This document shows, one piece after another, positions 53,085 through 62,691 of a stretch of 64,000 nucleotides of DNA. The translations under genes were made by a program, and so were the position numbers. The notes beneath the pieces were generated by a model. The model was not told the origin of the DNA and did no database searches. It saw only the letters and a program-made list of their open reading frames with translations. Positions within the stretch are counted from its first letter, which is position 1. Every line of letters begins with the position of its first letter. This stretch comes from Lacihabitans sp. CS3-21 (GTDB taxonomy: Bacteria; Bacteroidota; Bacteroidia; Cytophagales; Spirosomataceae): contig NZ_RJUD01000020.1 of assembly GCF_024343675.1 (NCBI RefSeq), forward strand, positions 1 to 64,000, in the 5' to 3' direction.

Positions 53085-54479
53085 TTAAAATTCAAACGCC
53101 TCTGCTTGACTAGGGATAATAATGTTTTTAAACCCTTCAGAGAATAGTTTTTCTTTAAATGACTTTTGGGTATCATATTCGCCATGGACCAAAAAGACGG
53201 TTTTTACTTTCGATGAATCCTGACACTTTAGCAAATCGATTATCTCCGAATAATCTGCATGTGCTGAAAATGAATCCATGATAGCAACTTCGGCTTTGAC
53301 AATTTTCTCATTTCCAAAAATCTTGACAGTAGGTTGTCCGGTTTTCAGCATAGCCCCTAAAGAATTTGGTGAGCAATACCCTACCATCAGGATAGTATTA
53401 TCTGGATCTTCTATGTTATTGGCTATATGATGCTTAATTCTACCAGCTTCTGCCATTCCTGAGGCAGATATAATAATACACGGTTGTTTTGATTCATTCA
53501 AAGCTTTTGAGTCCTCTACCTCTGTAATGTAGTGTAGATTGTCGAAACCAAAAGCATCACCATCTCTTTCGATATAATTCAAAATATCAGGATTAAAGTC
53601 CTCCCTGTGTTTTTTCATGACCATAGTTGCATTTACTGCCAAAGGACTGTCTACATAAACAGGAATTCGGGGCAACTTGCCTTCAAATTCCAATTGATCA
53701 AGTGCAAAAACCAACTCTTGGGTTCTATCCACTGCAAAAGCTGGGATAATCAATTTTCCACGTTTTACGACACAAGTTTTATGAACTAATTCAAGCAAAT
53801 GAGCTTTCATATCTAGCTCTGGTTCGTGCAATCGGTCACCATAAGTTGACTCACAAATTAAATAATCTACTTGAGGAAAACGCTCAGGACTTCTGAGGAT
53901 TTTATCGTTAGGTCGTCCAATATCACCAGTGAAATAGATTTTTTTTGTCTCGCCTTCTTCTTCTAAATGAATCAAAATGCCCGCACTTCCCAAAATATGA
54001 CCAGCATTGAAATATTCTATTCTAACTCCATCTTCCAGATAGAACGGTTGATTCAATTTTATGATTTCAAATAAAGCCAAGGCTTCGTTCACATCGTCTT
54101 CTTCATACAAAAGCTCCAATTCATCTTCCCCCCTATTTCTTCTTCTCCTATTTACCCGTTCTAAATCTCGCTCTTGAATTCTCGCCGAATCCATGAGCAT
54201 TATTTCACAAAGGCTTTTGGTAGCAGCGGTACAAAATATTTGACCTTTAAAACCCTTTTTTACCAACCTGGGAACAAGACCAGTGTGGTCAATATGAGCA
54301 TGTGAAAGCAATAAATAGTCAATTTCAGCAGGATTAAATCCAAAGTTGAGGTTCATGTCGCTGGTGTTGATACCTTGAAACATGCCACAATCTAGTAATA
54401 TTTTTGTGCCTTTTGAGGTAGTTAATAGATGTTTACTGCCTGTAACTTGTTGAGCAGCTCCGTAAAATTGTAGTTTCAT
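53085..54479 (-). CDS. Metallo-beta-lactamase/beta-CASP RNA-processing hydrolase
   Basis: This 464-residue beta-CASP enzyme of the CPSF/YSH1-like group has the metal motif SHAHIDHTGL (about residues 58-67), YFTGDIGRPND for motif 3/4, the beta-CASP part with IIPAFAVDRTQELV, and the RNA-specificity end DSFSAHADYSEIIDLL followed by VFLVHGE. It lacks an RNase J-type C-terminal domain. It likely cleaves or trims RNA in the cytoplasm. It is 21 bp upstream of the DsbD-N gene, in the same direction. Confidence 0.9.
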   Translation of the reverse strand: MKLQFYGAAQQVTGSKHLLTTSKGTKILLDCGMFQGINTSDMNLNFGFNPAEIDYLLLSHAHIDHTGLVPRLVKKGFKGQIFCTAATKSLCEIMLMDSARIQERDLERVNRRRRNRGEDELELLYEEDDVNEALALFEIIKLNQPFYLEDGVRIEYFNAGHILGSAGILIHLEEEGETKKIYFTGDIGRPNDKILRSPERFPQVDYLICESTYGDRLHEPELDMKAHLLELVHKTCVVKRGKLIIPAFAVDRTQELVFALDQLEFEGKLPRIPVYVDSPLAVNATMVMKKHREDFNPDILNYIERDGDAFGFDNLHYITEVEDSKALNESKQPCIIISASGMAEAGRIKHHIANNIEDPDNTILMVGYCSPNSLGAMLKTGQPTVKIFGNEKIVKAEVAIMDSFSAHADYSEIIDLLKCQDSSKVKTVFLVHGEYDTQKSFKEKLFSEGFKNIIIPSQAEAFEF

Positions 54480-54889
54480 TGTTTATAGCTTTTGGCTTTT
54501 AGCATTTAGCTATTAGCTTTTTTGTGCAAAATAAACAATTGTTGTTGGATTTGAATCTGTTTTGAATAAGAAATAGTTTTGGAGTCTATTGTACCTGAAA
54601 TATTTCCGCATTGCTAAACCTACAATTTTATGCTTATGGATTTTGTTGATAAAACTAGTCTTGCGTTCAGTCAATTAATTCATTATGAACCCATAAAATT
54701 TGCTGGGAATTTGTAGCGAACATTTCCTTTAAATCCTTTAAATGCAATAATCTCAAATCTAATTCTAAGAATAACAAAATGTTGAGGTCAAAATAATACA
54801 AATTGAATTTCTATTCAGGATTATTTATATTTTAATTATGTCGTTTCAAAATTTCCATTGACTTCGAATTTCGAAACGATTCTTTAATA
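54480..54889. other. 410-bp intergenic region without a gene
   Basis: No coding region is seen. TCGTTTCAAAATT (54841-54853) and AATTTCGAAACGA (54867-54879) form a 13-bp inverted repeat with one mismatch, 10 bp after the stop of the SnoaL-like gene. Short TTTAGC direct repeats lie at about 54487-54520. The inverted repeat may be a weak terminator; it has no clear T-run. Confidence 0.4.
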
Positions 54890-55390
54890 CTACTTCGGCA
54901 TCTTGTTTACTGGATTACTCCGTTGAGCTTGCTCAACCACAACCACGTTTTCAACCGCCGTCAGGAGCCATTTTTCTGCTTTTTTTACAAAAACCAACAG
55001 TTTTAAATTATCAGCTTCGGGGTATAATGTACCCGATGGCGAAGTATATGCTCCAACTTGCTGTAAAAGATGCACCACCATGACCTCTTTTGTTATTGCC
55101 CGAAATGTTACACTTTTCTTTGTGAGCTTTACATTCTTGAACATTCCTTCGTGAAAAATCTGATGAGCATACTGAATCTCGCGACGGTTTTTCCACCACA
55201 TACCTACAACATTTACCCAGTCGCAATCTTCGGTGGCATAGTTGGCAATATCATCGTAATTGTGGTTGTTCCAACTCGCAATCAATGCATCTACTTGTTT
55301 ATCCACCGCCACTTCGTCGGGAGTTTTAGCTTGGGCAAAAAGTGCGTTTGATATTAAAAACAGGAGACAAAATGAAGCTAATTTTTTCAT
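54890..55390 (-). CDS. SgcJ/EcaC-like SnoaL-fold exported protein
   Basis: This 166-residue protein has a signal peptide (about residues 1-20) and a SnoaL/DUF4440-like cone fold: VDALIASWNNHNYDDIANYA (about 34-53), then DCDWVNVVGMWWKNR and IFHEGMF. The family is annotated as SgcJ/EcaC oxidoreductase-like, but no enzymatic activity is certain. Two in-frame ATGs 6 bp apart make the exact start uncertain. It lies 126 bp after the AraC gene, possibly in the same transcript. Confidence 0.8.
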   Translation of the reverse strand: MKKLASFCLLFLISNALFAQAKTPDEVAVDKQVDALIASWNNHNYDDIANYATEDCDWVNVVGMWWKNRREIQYAHQIFHEGMFKNVKLTKKSVTFRAITKEVMVVHLLQQVGAYTSPSGTLYPEADNLKLLVFVKKAEKWLLTAVENVVVVEQAQRSNPVNKMPK

Positions 55391-55516
55391 AATCAATTAT
55401 TTATATAAAATTCTTGATTGCAAAATTAGCAGATGAATAGTCGTAAGAATAGTACAAACACGACAAGTTTCAACCAAAGAGAATTAAACTTCAAAGGCTG
55501 GGTTTACTAAAAACTA

Positions 55517-56347
55517 CTAATAAAAAATCTGATTTCGAAGTGAAAATGGAGTTGTAAGAAACTCGTTTTCGATAATCGACGGAGAAACACCACAAAATGC
55601 CTTAAAATCTCGAATCAAGTGCATTTGGTCGAAGTAACCGCACTCGTGGGCAATGGTCGTCCATTTGATATTAGGTATGTTTTCTTTCATTACCCAAGCC
55701 TTAGCGAAGCGAGTTTGGCGAACAAAAAACTTTGGAGAAACTCCTACTCGCTGCAAAAACTGCCGCTCTAATTGGCGATTACTTACACAGGCTTGCGAGG
55801 CAATTTTATCGACATTTACAAGTCCCCCTTCTTTTATAATCATTGGCAAAACGCTGTCTATAGGAAGTCTACTACGTAGTTTATGGAGTTTTTTTAATAG
55901 AAAAACCTCCACAATTTCTTTCAATTTATCTGGCGATTGTGTTTCGGCTAATTGCTCATTAATGAACTGAATCTCTTTATCCAAAATGTAGGTGCTATCC
56001 AATGACTCATCAACGGGAAACTCATTCATCGAAATCCCCAACAAACGATATAGCCCACAAGGTTGAAAACCAACTTTCACCGTAAAATTTGAATGGTGCA
56101 TTTTCAACTTGATTCGGTTTACTTGCGGCCCCACCAAAATACTGCGGTTGAGTTTTACCTTTTTATTAGTAGTCAGATATTCGCTTTCAGGAGCTTCAAA
56201 TGGATAAAAATAAAGGCATTGCTCAGGCAATGGCGGAAACGAAAACTCAGGACGTGGCAAAGTTCGGTCTAATTCAAAGCGAAAAACCATGATATTATTC
56301 ACAAATTCGCTCAAGGCGGGGTGAGGTTTGTAAATTTTATGAAACAT
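55517..56347 (-). CDS. AraC family regulator with DUF6597-type sensor
   Basis: This 276-residue regulator has an N-terminal sensor domain (KPHPALSEFVNNIMVFRF, about residues 7-24, then PLPEQCLYFYPFE) and a C-terminal AraC HTH pair (about 175-265: VDKIASQACVSNRQLERQF, then WTTIAHECGYFDQMHLIRDF). It probably controls the SnoaL-like gene downstream or itself. The ligand is unknown. Confidence 0.87.
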   Translation of the reverse strand: MFHKIYKPHPALSEFVNNIMVFRFELDRTLPRPEFSFPPLPEQCLYFYPFEAPESEYLTTNKKVKLNRSILVGPQVNRIKLKMHHSNFTVKVGFQPCGLYRLLGISMNEFPVDESLDSTYILDKEIQFINEQLAETQSPDKLKEIVEVFLLKKLHKLRSRLPIDSVLPMIIKEGGLVNVDKIASQACVSNRQLERQFLQRVGVSPKFFVRQTRFAKAWVMKENIPNIKWTTIAHECGYFDQMHLIRDFKAFCGVSPSIIENEFLTTPFSLRNQIFY

Positions 56348-56762
56348 AGTTTTCGCTGAGTTTTATTAGAAATACAGCCTCCTTACCACAATCAAGCAAC
56401 TATATATTTTGAATAAGCAGCAGCATTAGGCATATTTTCTTTGATGGCATGTAAATGTAAACGATAGCCTTGGAGATTCCCACAAAGTTGGCTTCCTTTT
56501 TTTAAAATTAAGCAAGTAGACAGAATAGTGGTGTTTAAGCATGAGATTTATAACTCAAATCATCCGTTTATAAATAATTCCGTTTGTTTCATATGGTGTA
56601 TTTTTCGGAATTTAAGCTAATATTAATTATTTAAGGAAGTTTTCTATTCTTTAGTACTTCAAATAATCCAAACAAAAAAACAGAAACTCAAGTTGATGAA
56701 TTTCTGCTTTGTATATGAACTTAAATCTTTCAGGTTTAACCTAACGTTTTGATTCAACTATT
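56348..56762. other. 415-bp intergenic region
   Basis: This gap lies between the AraC gene start and the purH stop, both on the minus strand. Apart from the purH terminator at 56673-56706, no gene, promoter match or repeat is seen. Confidence 0.5.
56673..56706 (-). terminator. Rho-independent terminator of purH
   Basis: On the minus strand the stem CAGAAA/TTTCTG with a 14-nt loop is followed by seven T, 56 bp after the purH stop. Confidence 0.65.
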
Positions 56763-58277
56763 TTAATGCAAAAAGTGCCTAACGCCAGTCATTACCATTG
56801 CTATCCCATTTTCATTACAATAGTCGATTGACAGTTGGTCTTTTATAGATCCTCCTGGCTGAACAACTGCTGTAACTCCTACATTTCCAGCTATTTCTAC
56901 ACAGTCAGGAAAGGGGAAAAATGCTTCTGAGGCCATAACTGAACCTTTCAAATCAAAGCCGAACTCTTTTGCTTTATCTATTGCTTGTTTTAAGGCATCT
57001 ACTCGCGATGTTTGTCCTACCCCGCTGGCTAGCAACTGGCCGTCTTTGGCAAGCACTACATTATTGGATTTTAAATGTTTACATATTTTCAATGCAAACT
57101 CCAATGCTTTATTTTGATCATCCGTAGGAACTGTATTTGTCACAACTTTAAAATCAGCCGTTTTTTCTGTTGAAAGGTCTTTGTCTTGCTCCAAAACCCC
57201 ATTCAAAAGCGTTCTGAATTGTTTCTTCGAAGTCTTTACTTCCTTTCTTATCAATAATCTGCGGTCTTTTTTCTTTTTCAAAATCTCCAAAGCATCTGTA
57301 TCAAATGAAGGTGCTATCAAAATTTCAAAGAAAAGTTTGTGCAATTCTTCAGCAGTAGCTAAATCCACGTTTCCATTGGTAATAATAACTCCACCAAAAG
57401 CAGAAATTGGATCACAAGAAAGAGCATTTAGGTATGCTTGGTGCGAAGTGGCGGCAGTAGCTACTCCACAGGCGTTATTATGCTTTACGATTACGTAAGT
57501 TAAGTCATCAAATTCTTCAATCAAACGCACGCAGGCATCCACATCCATGAGGTTGTTGTACGAAAGTTCTTTTCCGTGCAATTGCGTAAACATTTCGTCC
57601 AGATTTCCGTAGAAATTGGCCGATTGATGGGGATTTTCACCGTATCTAAGTGATGTTTGTTGAGATGCTCTAAAATTTCCACCGTCTTCTATACCTGCAA
57701 AATAAGCATGAATGGCAGAGTCATAATGCGAACTTGTTCCGAAGGCCAACTTGGCATACCTCTTTCTATCTTCGAAATCCGGTCCGCAGTTTTTGGTAGA
57801 AAGAATCTCAAAAACATCATCGTATTGCGTTCTTGAAGACACTATCAATACATCTTGGAAGTTCTTGGCTGCTCCGCGAATCAAAGCAATACCACCAATG
57901 TCAATCTTCTCAATAATATCATCTTCTGAAGCTCCAGAGGCTACTGTTTCTTCGAAAGGATAAAGGTCAACAATTACCAAATCAATTGCCGGAATCTCAA
58001 GTTCAGCAGCCGTTTTTACATCATCTTCGTTGTCTCTGCGGTGCAATATTCCTCCAAAAACTTTTGGGTGAAGTGTTTTAACTCTTCCTCCAAAAATCGA
58101 AGGATAAGATGTTAGGTCTTCAACAGCTATTACTGGAACTCCCATTTCTTCAATGAAACTTTGGGTGCCGCCCGTTGAATATATTTTAACGTCGTTTTCA
58201 TGTAAAAGCTTAACGATTTTATCTAATCCATCTTTATAAAATACCGAAATGAGTGCTGACTCAATTTTCTTTGACAT
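56763..58277 (-). CDS. purH: Bifunctional AICAR transformylase/IMP cyclohydrolase
   Basis: This 504-residue enzyme performs the last two steps of IMP synthesis. The N-terminal MGS-like cyclohydrolase domain (about residues 1-190) begins with KIESALISVFYKDGLDKIV and has YSTGGTQSFIEEMG and SYPSIFGGRVKTLHPKVFG. The C-terminal transformylase has SLRYGENPHQSANFYG, VKHNNACGVATA with the catalytic Lys-His pair, and the ending GVRHFLH. Length is slightly short but complete. It has its own promoter and terminator. Confidence 0.96.
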   Translation of the reverse strand: MSKKIESALISVFYKDGLDKIVKLLHENDVKIYSTGGTQSFIEEMGVPVIAVEDLTSYPSIFGGRVKTLHPKVFGGILHRRDNEDDVKTAAELEIPAIDLVIVDLYPFEETVASGASEDDIIEKIDIGGIALIRGAAKNFQDVLIVSSRTQYDDVFEILSTKNCGPDFEDRKRYAKLAFGTSSHYDSAIHAYFAGIEDGGNFRASQQTSLRYGENPHQSANFYGNLDEMFTQLHGKELSYNNLMDVDACVRLIEEFDDLTYVIVKHNNACGVATAATSHQAYLNALSCDPISAFGGVIITNGNVDLATAEELHKLFFEILIAPSFDTDALEILKKKKDRRLLIRKEVKTSKKQFRTLLNGVLEQDKDLSTEKTADFKVVTNTVPTDDQNKALEFALKICKHLKSNNVVLAKDGQLLASGVGQTSRVDALKQAIDKAKEFGFDLKGSVMASEAFFPFPDCVEIAGNVGVTAVVQPGGSIKDQLSIDYCNENGIAMVMTGVRHFLH

Positions 58278-58299
58278 ATTAATCTTTTGAAATTTCCTG

Positions 58300-58307
58300 C
58301 AAAAGTA
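58300..58307 (-). promoter_or_regulatory. -7 promoter element of purH
   Basis: On the minus strand TACTTTTG matches TAnnTTTG, 22 bp before the purH ATG. No exact -33 TTTG is found. Confidence 0.45.
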
Positions 58308-58510
58308 CGGCTTTTTAAATTAATCGACTAATGTGGAGCGATTTTTCAGGTTGCATTAATGGTTATTGAATGATTTAAAAAATTAATTCACATTTAATAA
58401 AATGTTGTTTAAATTAGCATAGCGGCATTTTTTTAATAATTTTACAAGAATTCTTTTTCTAGAAAAACCCCTAAGTTTTAGAAAATCAACAAAAATATAA
58501 CCTATAAACT

Positions 58511-60187
58511 ATGTTAAAATCACTTTTTCGTAGAAAAAACATTGATCAAGCCATCAAAGATGTCAATTCTGTTGAACACGGCAGCGGCCTAGCAAAAGTA
58601 CTTGGCGTAAGAGACTTAACCATGTTCGGAATAGCGGCCATCATAGGTGCTGGTATTTTCAGCACCATAGGTCGAGCCAGTTTCAATGGCGGCCCCGCGG
58701 TTTCACTTTTATTCGTTTTTACCGCCATCGCTTGTGTTTTTACAGCTTTAAGTTATGCTCAGTTTGCCTCCACAGTTCCCGTGAGTGGCAGTGCTTATAC
58801 GTACGCCTACGTATCCTTTGGGGAACTCTTCGCTTGGATTATTGGCTGGGCATTGGTGCTTGAATATGCAGTTTCTAACATGGTAGTGGCCATTTCATGG
58901 TCTGAATATTTTGTGAGTATGTTAGAAAATATCTTCCGAGTCCATTTTCCTCGATGGCTGGCTATAGATGCAGGAACAGCAAAATTAGCCTATCAAGATG
59001 TGCAAAATGCAACTGCAAATGGAACTTTAGGTGAAATAGCTTCGAATATGAAGGCTTTGGCTCAAGCATATGTGGATGCTCCAACTATTGCGGGCATAAA
59101 AATCATATTTAATTTACCAGCGGGTGCCATAACTGGTCTAATAACCGCTTTGATTTACACTGGTATAAAAGAGTCTCGCAATGCTTCAAATGTTTTAGTA
59201 ATTATTAAATTGGCTGTAATATTATTGGTTATAGTTGGTGGAGTTTTTTATATCGATACTGCAAACTGGAAGCCTTTCGCACCTAACGGTATGAAGGGTG
59301 TAATGATGAGTGTAGCTTCTGTTTTTTTTGCTTTTATTGGTTTTGATTCCATCTCCACTACTGCCGAAGAGTGTAAAGATCCTCAGCGAGATTTGCCCAA
59401 AGCCATGCTGATTACATTGGCGATTTGTACTGTGTTATACGTGGTTATCACCTTGGTGCTCACGGGTATGGTAAATTATAAAGAGTTAGGTGTTAATGAC
59501 CCATTGGCATATGTATTTGAAAAAGTAGATTTCAACTGGATGGCTGGAATTATCTCCGTTAGTGCCGTAGTAGCTATTACAAGTGCTTTGCTTGCTTACC
59601 AGGTGGGTCAGCCGCGTATCTGGATGGTAATGAGTAGAGACGGCTTGCTTCCAAAGAAGTTTTCCAAAATTCATGAAAAATATAAAACGCCAAGTTTTGC
59701 AACAATCGTTACAGGTCTTTTTGTAGGGATCCCTTCGCTTTTTATGAACATGCAGTTTTTTATTGACCTCACTAGCGTGGGAACTTTTTTTGCGTTTATT
59801 TTGGTTTGCTGTGGCATACTTTATATGGACCACACTGGACTTAGCAAAAACTCTAAATTCAAAGTGCCTTATGTCAATGGAAAGTTCATAATTGGTATTG
59901 TTTTTCTGGCTGGTTTGTATTGGACCCACTATTATACCGATGGAATATTTGCACACATTTCTGAAAAGCCACTTATCGTTGTTTTTTGGTTGGCTTGGTT
60001 GGCTATTTCAGTTATGGCTTTGAAATATAAATTTTCGCTTTTGCCGGTTATGGGCATTCTGACAAATCTTTATTTAATGACGGAGTTGGGCTGGTCAAAC
60101 TGGAGAATGTTCCTTATTTGGGTTGTGATTGGCATAGCCATTTATTTTCTATATGGCTATAAAAATAGTAAACTGAACAAAGCTTAA
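58511..60187 (+). CDS. APC-family amino-acid permease (cationic amino-acid transporter type)
   Basis: This 558-residue inner-membrane transporter has about 12-13 helices. The family start motif GIAAIIGAGIFSTIGRAS (about residues 41-58) forms the unwound first helix. FFAFIGFDSISTTAEECKDPQRDLPKAM (about 277-304; shown by its core FIGFDSIS) is the sixth-helix and loop signature of the CAT group. An insertion of about 55 residues lies between helices 4 and 5. It imports amino acids by proton symport or exchange; the specificity is not readable. The SMP-30 gene follows 5 bp after its stop. Confidence 0.9.
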   Translation: MLKSLFRRKNIDQAIKDVNSVEHGSGLAKVLGVRDLTMFGIAAIIGAGIFSTIGRASFNGGPAVSLLFVFTAIACVFTALSYAQFASTVPVSGSAYTYAYVSFGELFAWIIGWALVLEYAVSNMVVAISWSEYFVSMLENIFRVHFPRWLAIDAGTAKLAYQDVQNATANGTLGEIASNMKALAQAYVDAPTIAGIKIIFNLPAGAITGLITALIYTGIKESRNASNVLVIIKLAVILLVIVGGVFYIDTANWKPFAPNGMKGVMMSVASVFFAFIGFDSISTTAEECKDPQRDLPKAMLITLAICTVLYVVITLVLTGMVNYKELGVNDPLAYVFEKVDFNWMAGIISVSAVVAITSALLAYQVGQPRIWMVMSRDGLLPKKFSKIHEKYKTPSFATIVTGLFVGIPSLFMNMQFFIDLTSVGTFFAFILVCCGILYMDHTGLSKNSKFKVPYVNGKFIIGIVFLAGLYWTHYYTDGIFAHISEKPLIVVFWLAWLAISVMALKYKFSLLPVMGILTNLYLMTELGWSNWRMFLIWVVIGIAIYFLYGYKNSKLNKA

Positions 60188-60192
60188 TTTTC

Positions 60193-61095
60193 ATGAAAAA
60201 CATAAAATTTCTGTACCTAATTTTTATTATAATTCTGTCACCGAGTGTCTTTTCCCAAGATTTTGACACTTTGAGTATTGTGAAAAAAGGTGCCAAACTC
60301 ATTAAAGTTTCAAACCAATTTAAATTCACTGAAGGACCGGCTGCCGACAAAAAAGGAAATGTGTTTTTCACCGATCAGCCCAATAATAGGATTTGGAAAT
60401 ACGATACCAAAGGACAGTTGAGTGTATTCTTAGAAAATGCTGGCCGCTCAAATGGCCTTTATTTTGACAAAAAAGGAAATATTTTGTCGTGTGCTGATGA
60501 GAAAAACCAGTTGTGGTCTATTGACAAAAAAGGAAACCATACCGTTTTGCTGGATAATTTTGAAGGAAAACTTCTAAACGGACCAAACGACCTTTGGCAA
60601 GATAGCAATGGTGGGATTTATTTCACTGACCCATTTTACCTAAGAGAGTATTGGACTAGAAAAACACAAGAAATAGACAAAAAAAGGCTTTACTATTTGC
60701 CAAAAGGTTCTAAAACTGCCATTATTATGGATGAAGATTTTAAACAACCCAATGGTATAGTGGGTAGCGGTGATGGGAAATTTCTCTATGTTGCGGACAT
60801 TGGAGCAAGCAAAACCTACCGATACGAAATCAGCGGTGAGGGAAAACTTAGCAACAGAACGCTATTTGCCAATATGGGCTCAGATGGTATGACAACCGAT
60901 GCCGAAGGAAATCTTTATTTGACTGGTAGAGGTGTTACGGTTTTTGACAAAACTGGAAAGCAAATTGCCAAAATACCTGTGCCGTCAGGGTGGACTGCCA
61001 ATATTTGTTTTGGAGGGAAAAACCGTAAATTGTTGTTTATAACGGCTTCTGATTCTGTTTACACTTTAGATATGCATGTGAAAGGGGTGAATTGA
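60193..61095 (+). CDS. Exported SMP-30/gluconolactonase family protein
   Basis: This 300-residue six-bladed beta-propeller has a signal peptide (about residues 1-21). FTEGPAADKKGNVFFTDQP (about 44-62) holds the metal-site Glu, then LNGPNDLWQDSNGGIYFTDP (about 132-151) and QPNGIVGSGDGKFLYVAD (about 188-205) hold the Asn and Asp ligands. It likely hydrolyses lactones in the periplasm. It is 5 bp downstream of the permease gene and probably in its operon. Confidence 0.9.
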   Translation: MKNIKFLYLIFIIILSPSVFSQDFDTLSIVKKGAKLIKVSNQFKFTEGPAADKKGNVFFTDQPNNRIWKYDTKGQLSVFLENAGRSNGLYFDKKGNILSCADEKNQLWSIDKKGNHTVLLDNFEGKLLNGPNDLWQDSNGGIYFTDPFYLREYWTRKTQEIDKKRLYYLPKGSKTAIIMDEDFKQPNGIVGSGDGKFLYVADIGASKTYRYEISGEGKLSNRTLFANMGSDGMTTDAEGNLYLTGRGVTVFDKTGKQIAKIPVPSGWTANICFGGKNRKLLFITASDSVYTLDMHVKGVN

Positions 61096-61109
61096 ATTCA
61101 CCCTTTTTT
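61085..61109 (+). terminator. Rho-independent terminator after the SMP-30 gene
   Basis: Stem GGGTGAA/TTCACCC with loop TTGAA overlaps the stop codon and is followed by six T. Confidence 0.88.
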
Positions 61110-61118
61110 ATATAACTT

Positions 61119-61628
61119 TTACCTACCAAAATCGTCTTGAACTCTAACGATATCATCTTCATTTGAAGGATTTTGTTTGTCGGTGTGTTGCCATATTTCC
61201 GCTACAACACCCCAACCATCTGCTCCCAAAAGTCTGTGTCTTTCGCCACATTTCAGGTTAATTACCTGACCTATTTGAAGAGGCTGTGGTATGGTTTCTT
61301 TGTCTGTGTCTGATATGACTACGCCTGCTACACCGCCAATCAGTTTCCATATTTCGGCTCTTCGGTGGTGATATTGCCACGAAAGTCGCATTTGTGGGGC
61401 AACTACCAATATTTTCGGGCTCAGTTTTTCGAACCCTGCGAAATCTGCGAGACTCAAATGTGAAAAAAACCTATTTATAAATGCCGGAGCTTGCGATTCA
61501 TCTATAACAAAAAAACCTCCCCAAGGGCGATTTTGGTCTTTTGAAATTACGGAGAATCCTTCTTTTGAGATAAATTCTGCAATTGATTCGAAAACCAATT
61601 CTTTACTATTGTTTTTTTCTAATTTCAT
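61119..61628 (-). CDS. Mannose-6-phosphate isomerase type II-like cupin
   Basis: This 169-residue cupin carries the metal-site pattern of the type II phosphomannose isomerase domain: SWQYHHRRAEIWKLIGG (about residues 103-119), LKCGERHRLLG (about 150-160 region) and the ending EDDIVRVQDDFGR. The N-terminus has RPWGGFFVIDES. The guanylyltransferase half is absent, so it is a stand-alone isomerase-like cupin, sometimes labelled phosphoheptose isomerase. It is monocistronic and convergent with the SMP-30 terminator. Confidence 0.82.
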   Translation of the reverse strand: MKLEKNNSKELVFESIAEFISKEGFSVISKDQNRPWGGFFVIDESQAPAFINRFFSHLSLADFAGFEKLSPKILVVAPQMRLSWQYHHRRAEIWKLIGGVAGVVISDTDKETIPQPLQIGQVINLKCGERHRLLGADGWGVVAEIWQHTDKQNPSNEDDIVRVQDDFGR

Positions 61629-61803
61629 TTCCTTATGAATGGGTTAAAACTTTATTCCTTAACGACAAATAAATTCCTAATTTTTATTGCAATATTTAGC
61701 GTTATTTTCTTTGGTTTGATCTCAATACCAAGTTATAAGTTTACTTATGTCTTTTTTCAGGTTCGACCCTTTGTCTGACCGTTTTACATAAAACTGATAA
61801 TTA

Positions 61804-62691
61804 TTAATATCCAAATCGTTCCAATTTTGTCTTTTGTTGACGCCAATCTGGCTCCACTTTAATATATTGTTCCAAAAACACTTTTTTCCCAAAAAACTGT
61901 TCCATTTCTTTTCTAGCTTCAGTGCCTACGATTTTTATGCGTTCACCTTTATGACCCAACAAAATTGCCCTTTGGGTGGCTCTTTCTACATATATTTCGC
62001 TCGAAACCTTAATGATGTCGTCGGATTCTTTAAACGCCGTTATCACCACCTCGCAGCTGTAAGGTACTTCTTTTTTATAATTCATAAATATTTTTTCCCT
62101 GATTATTTCAGCGGCAAAAAATCTTTCTGGCTTATCCGTAAGTTCCTCTTTGGGAAAATATGGCGGATGGACGGGCATCAAGTTGATGATATTTTCGAGA
62201 AGTCCATCAATGCCTACTTTTTGAAGAGCCGAAATAGACAATATCAAACTTGGATTTAAAACAGCCTTCCAATGGTCTATCTTTTCCTGCACTATTTCAG
62301 GAGTTGATAAATCTATTTTATTAATTATCAGAATTATCGGACTTTGGCATTTTTGTAATTTCTGAATTACATCTTCCTCGTCATATTTTTCATAAATATC
62401 TGTCACAAAAAGTATCACATCGCCATCTTCGATAGAGCCATGCACAAACTCCATCATAGAATTGTGTAATTCATAAAGTGGTTTTATAATTCCAGGGGTG
62501 TCACTATAAACCAATTGAAAATCAAATCCTTCTGTTTGGCCATTAACGATACCCATTATTCTGTGGCGGGTAGTTTGGGCTTTGGAAGTAATGATAGACA
62601 ACTTCTCCCCCACCAATTGATTCATCAAGGTAGATTTTCCTACGTTAGGTTTTCCTACAATACTAATAAACCCCGCCTTGTGTTCTTTCAT
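61804..62691 (-). CDS. era: GTPase Era, ribosome assembly
   Basis: This 295-residue GTPase binds 16S rRNA in 30S assembly. The G domain has GKPNVGKST (about residues 13-21), SKAQTTRHRI (switch I), DTPG, NKID and SALQ. The C-terminal KH domain includes YVERATQRAILLGHKGERIK (about 228-247). The ATG overlaps the stop of the LTA-synthase-like gene upstream by 4 bp (ATGA), so the two are translationally coupled. Confidence 0.95.
   Translation of the reverse strand: MKEHKAGFISIVGKPNVGKSTLMNQLVGEKLSIITSKAQTTRHRIMGIVNGQTEGFDFQLVYSDTPGIIKPLYELHNSMMEFVHGSIEDGDVILFVTDIYEKYDEEDVIQKLQKCQSPIILIINKIDLSTPEIVQEKIDHWKAVLNPSLILSISALQKVGIDGLLENIINLMPVHPPYFPKEELTDKPERFFAAEIIREKIFMNYKKEVPYSCEVVITAFKESDDIIKVSSEIYVERATQRAILLGHKGERIKIVGTEARKEMEQFFGKKVFLEQYIKVEPDWRQQKTKLERFGY

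Noticed and set aside
59486-59956. 156-codon minus-strand open frame
   Set aside because: It is antisense inside the amino-acid permease, whose frame has clear family motifs.
61758-61772. tRNA T-arm-like sequence GGTTCGACCC
   Set aside because: No acceptor stem, anticodon arm or CCA-side pairing surrounds it.
61834-62259. 141-codon plus-strand open frame
   Set aside because: It is antisense inside era; era carries all G motifs and the KH domain.
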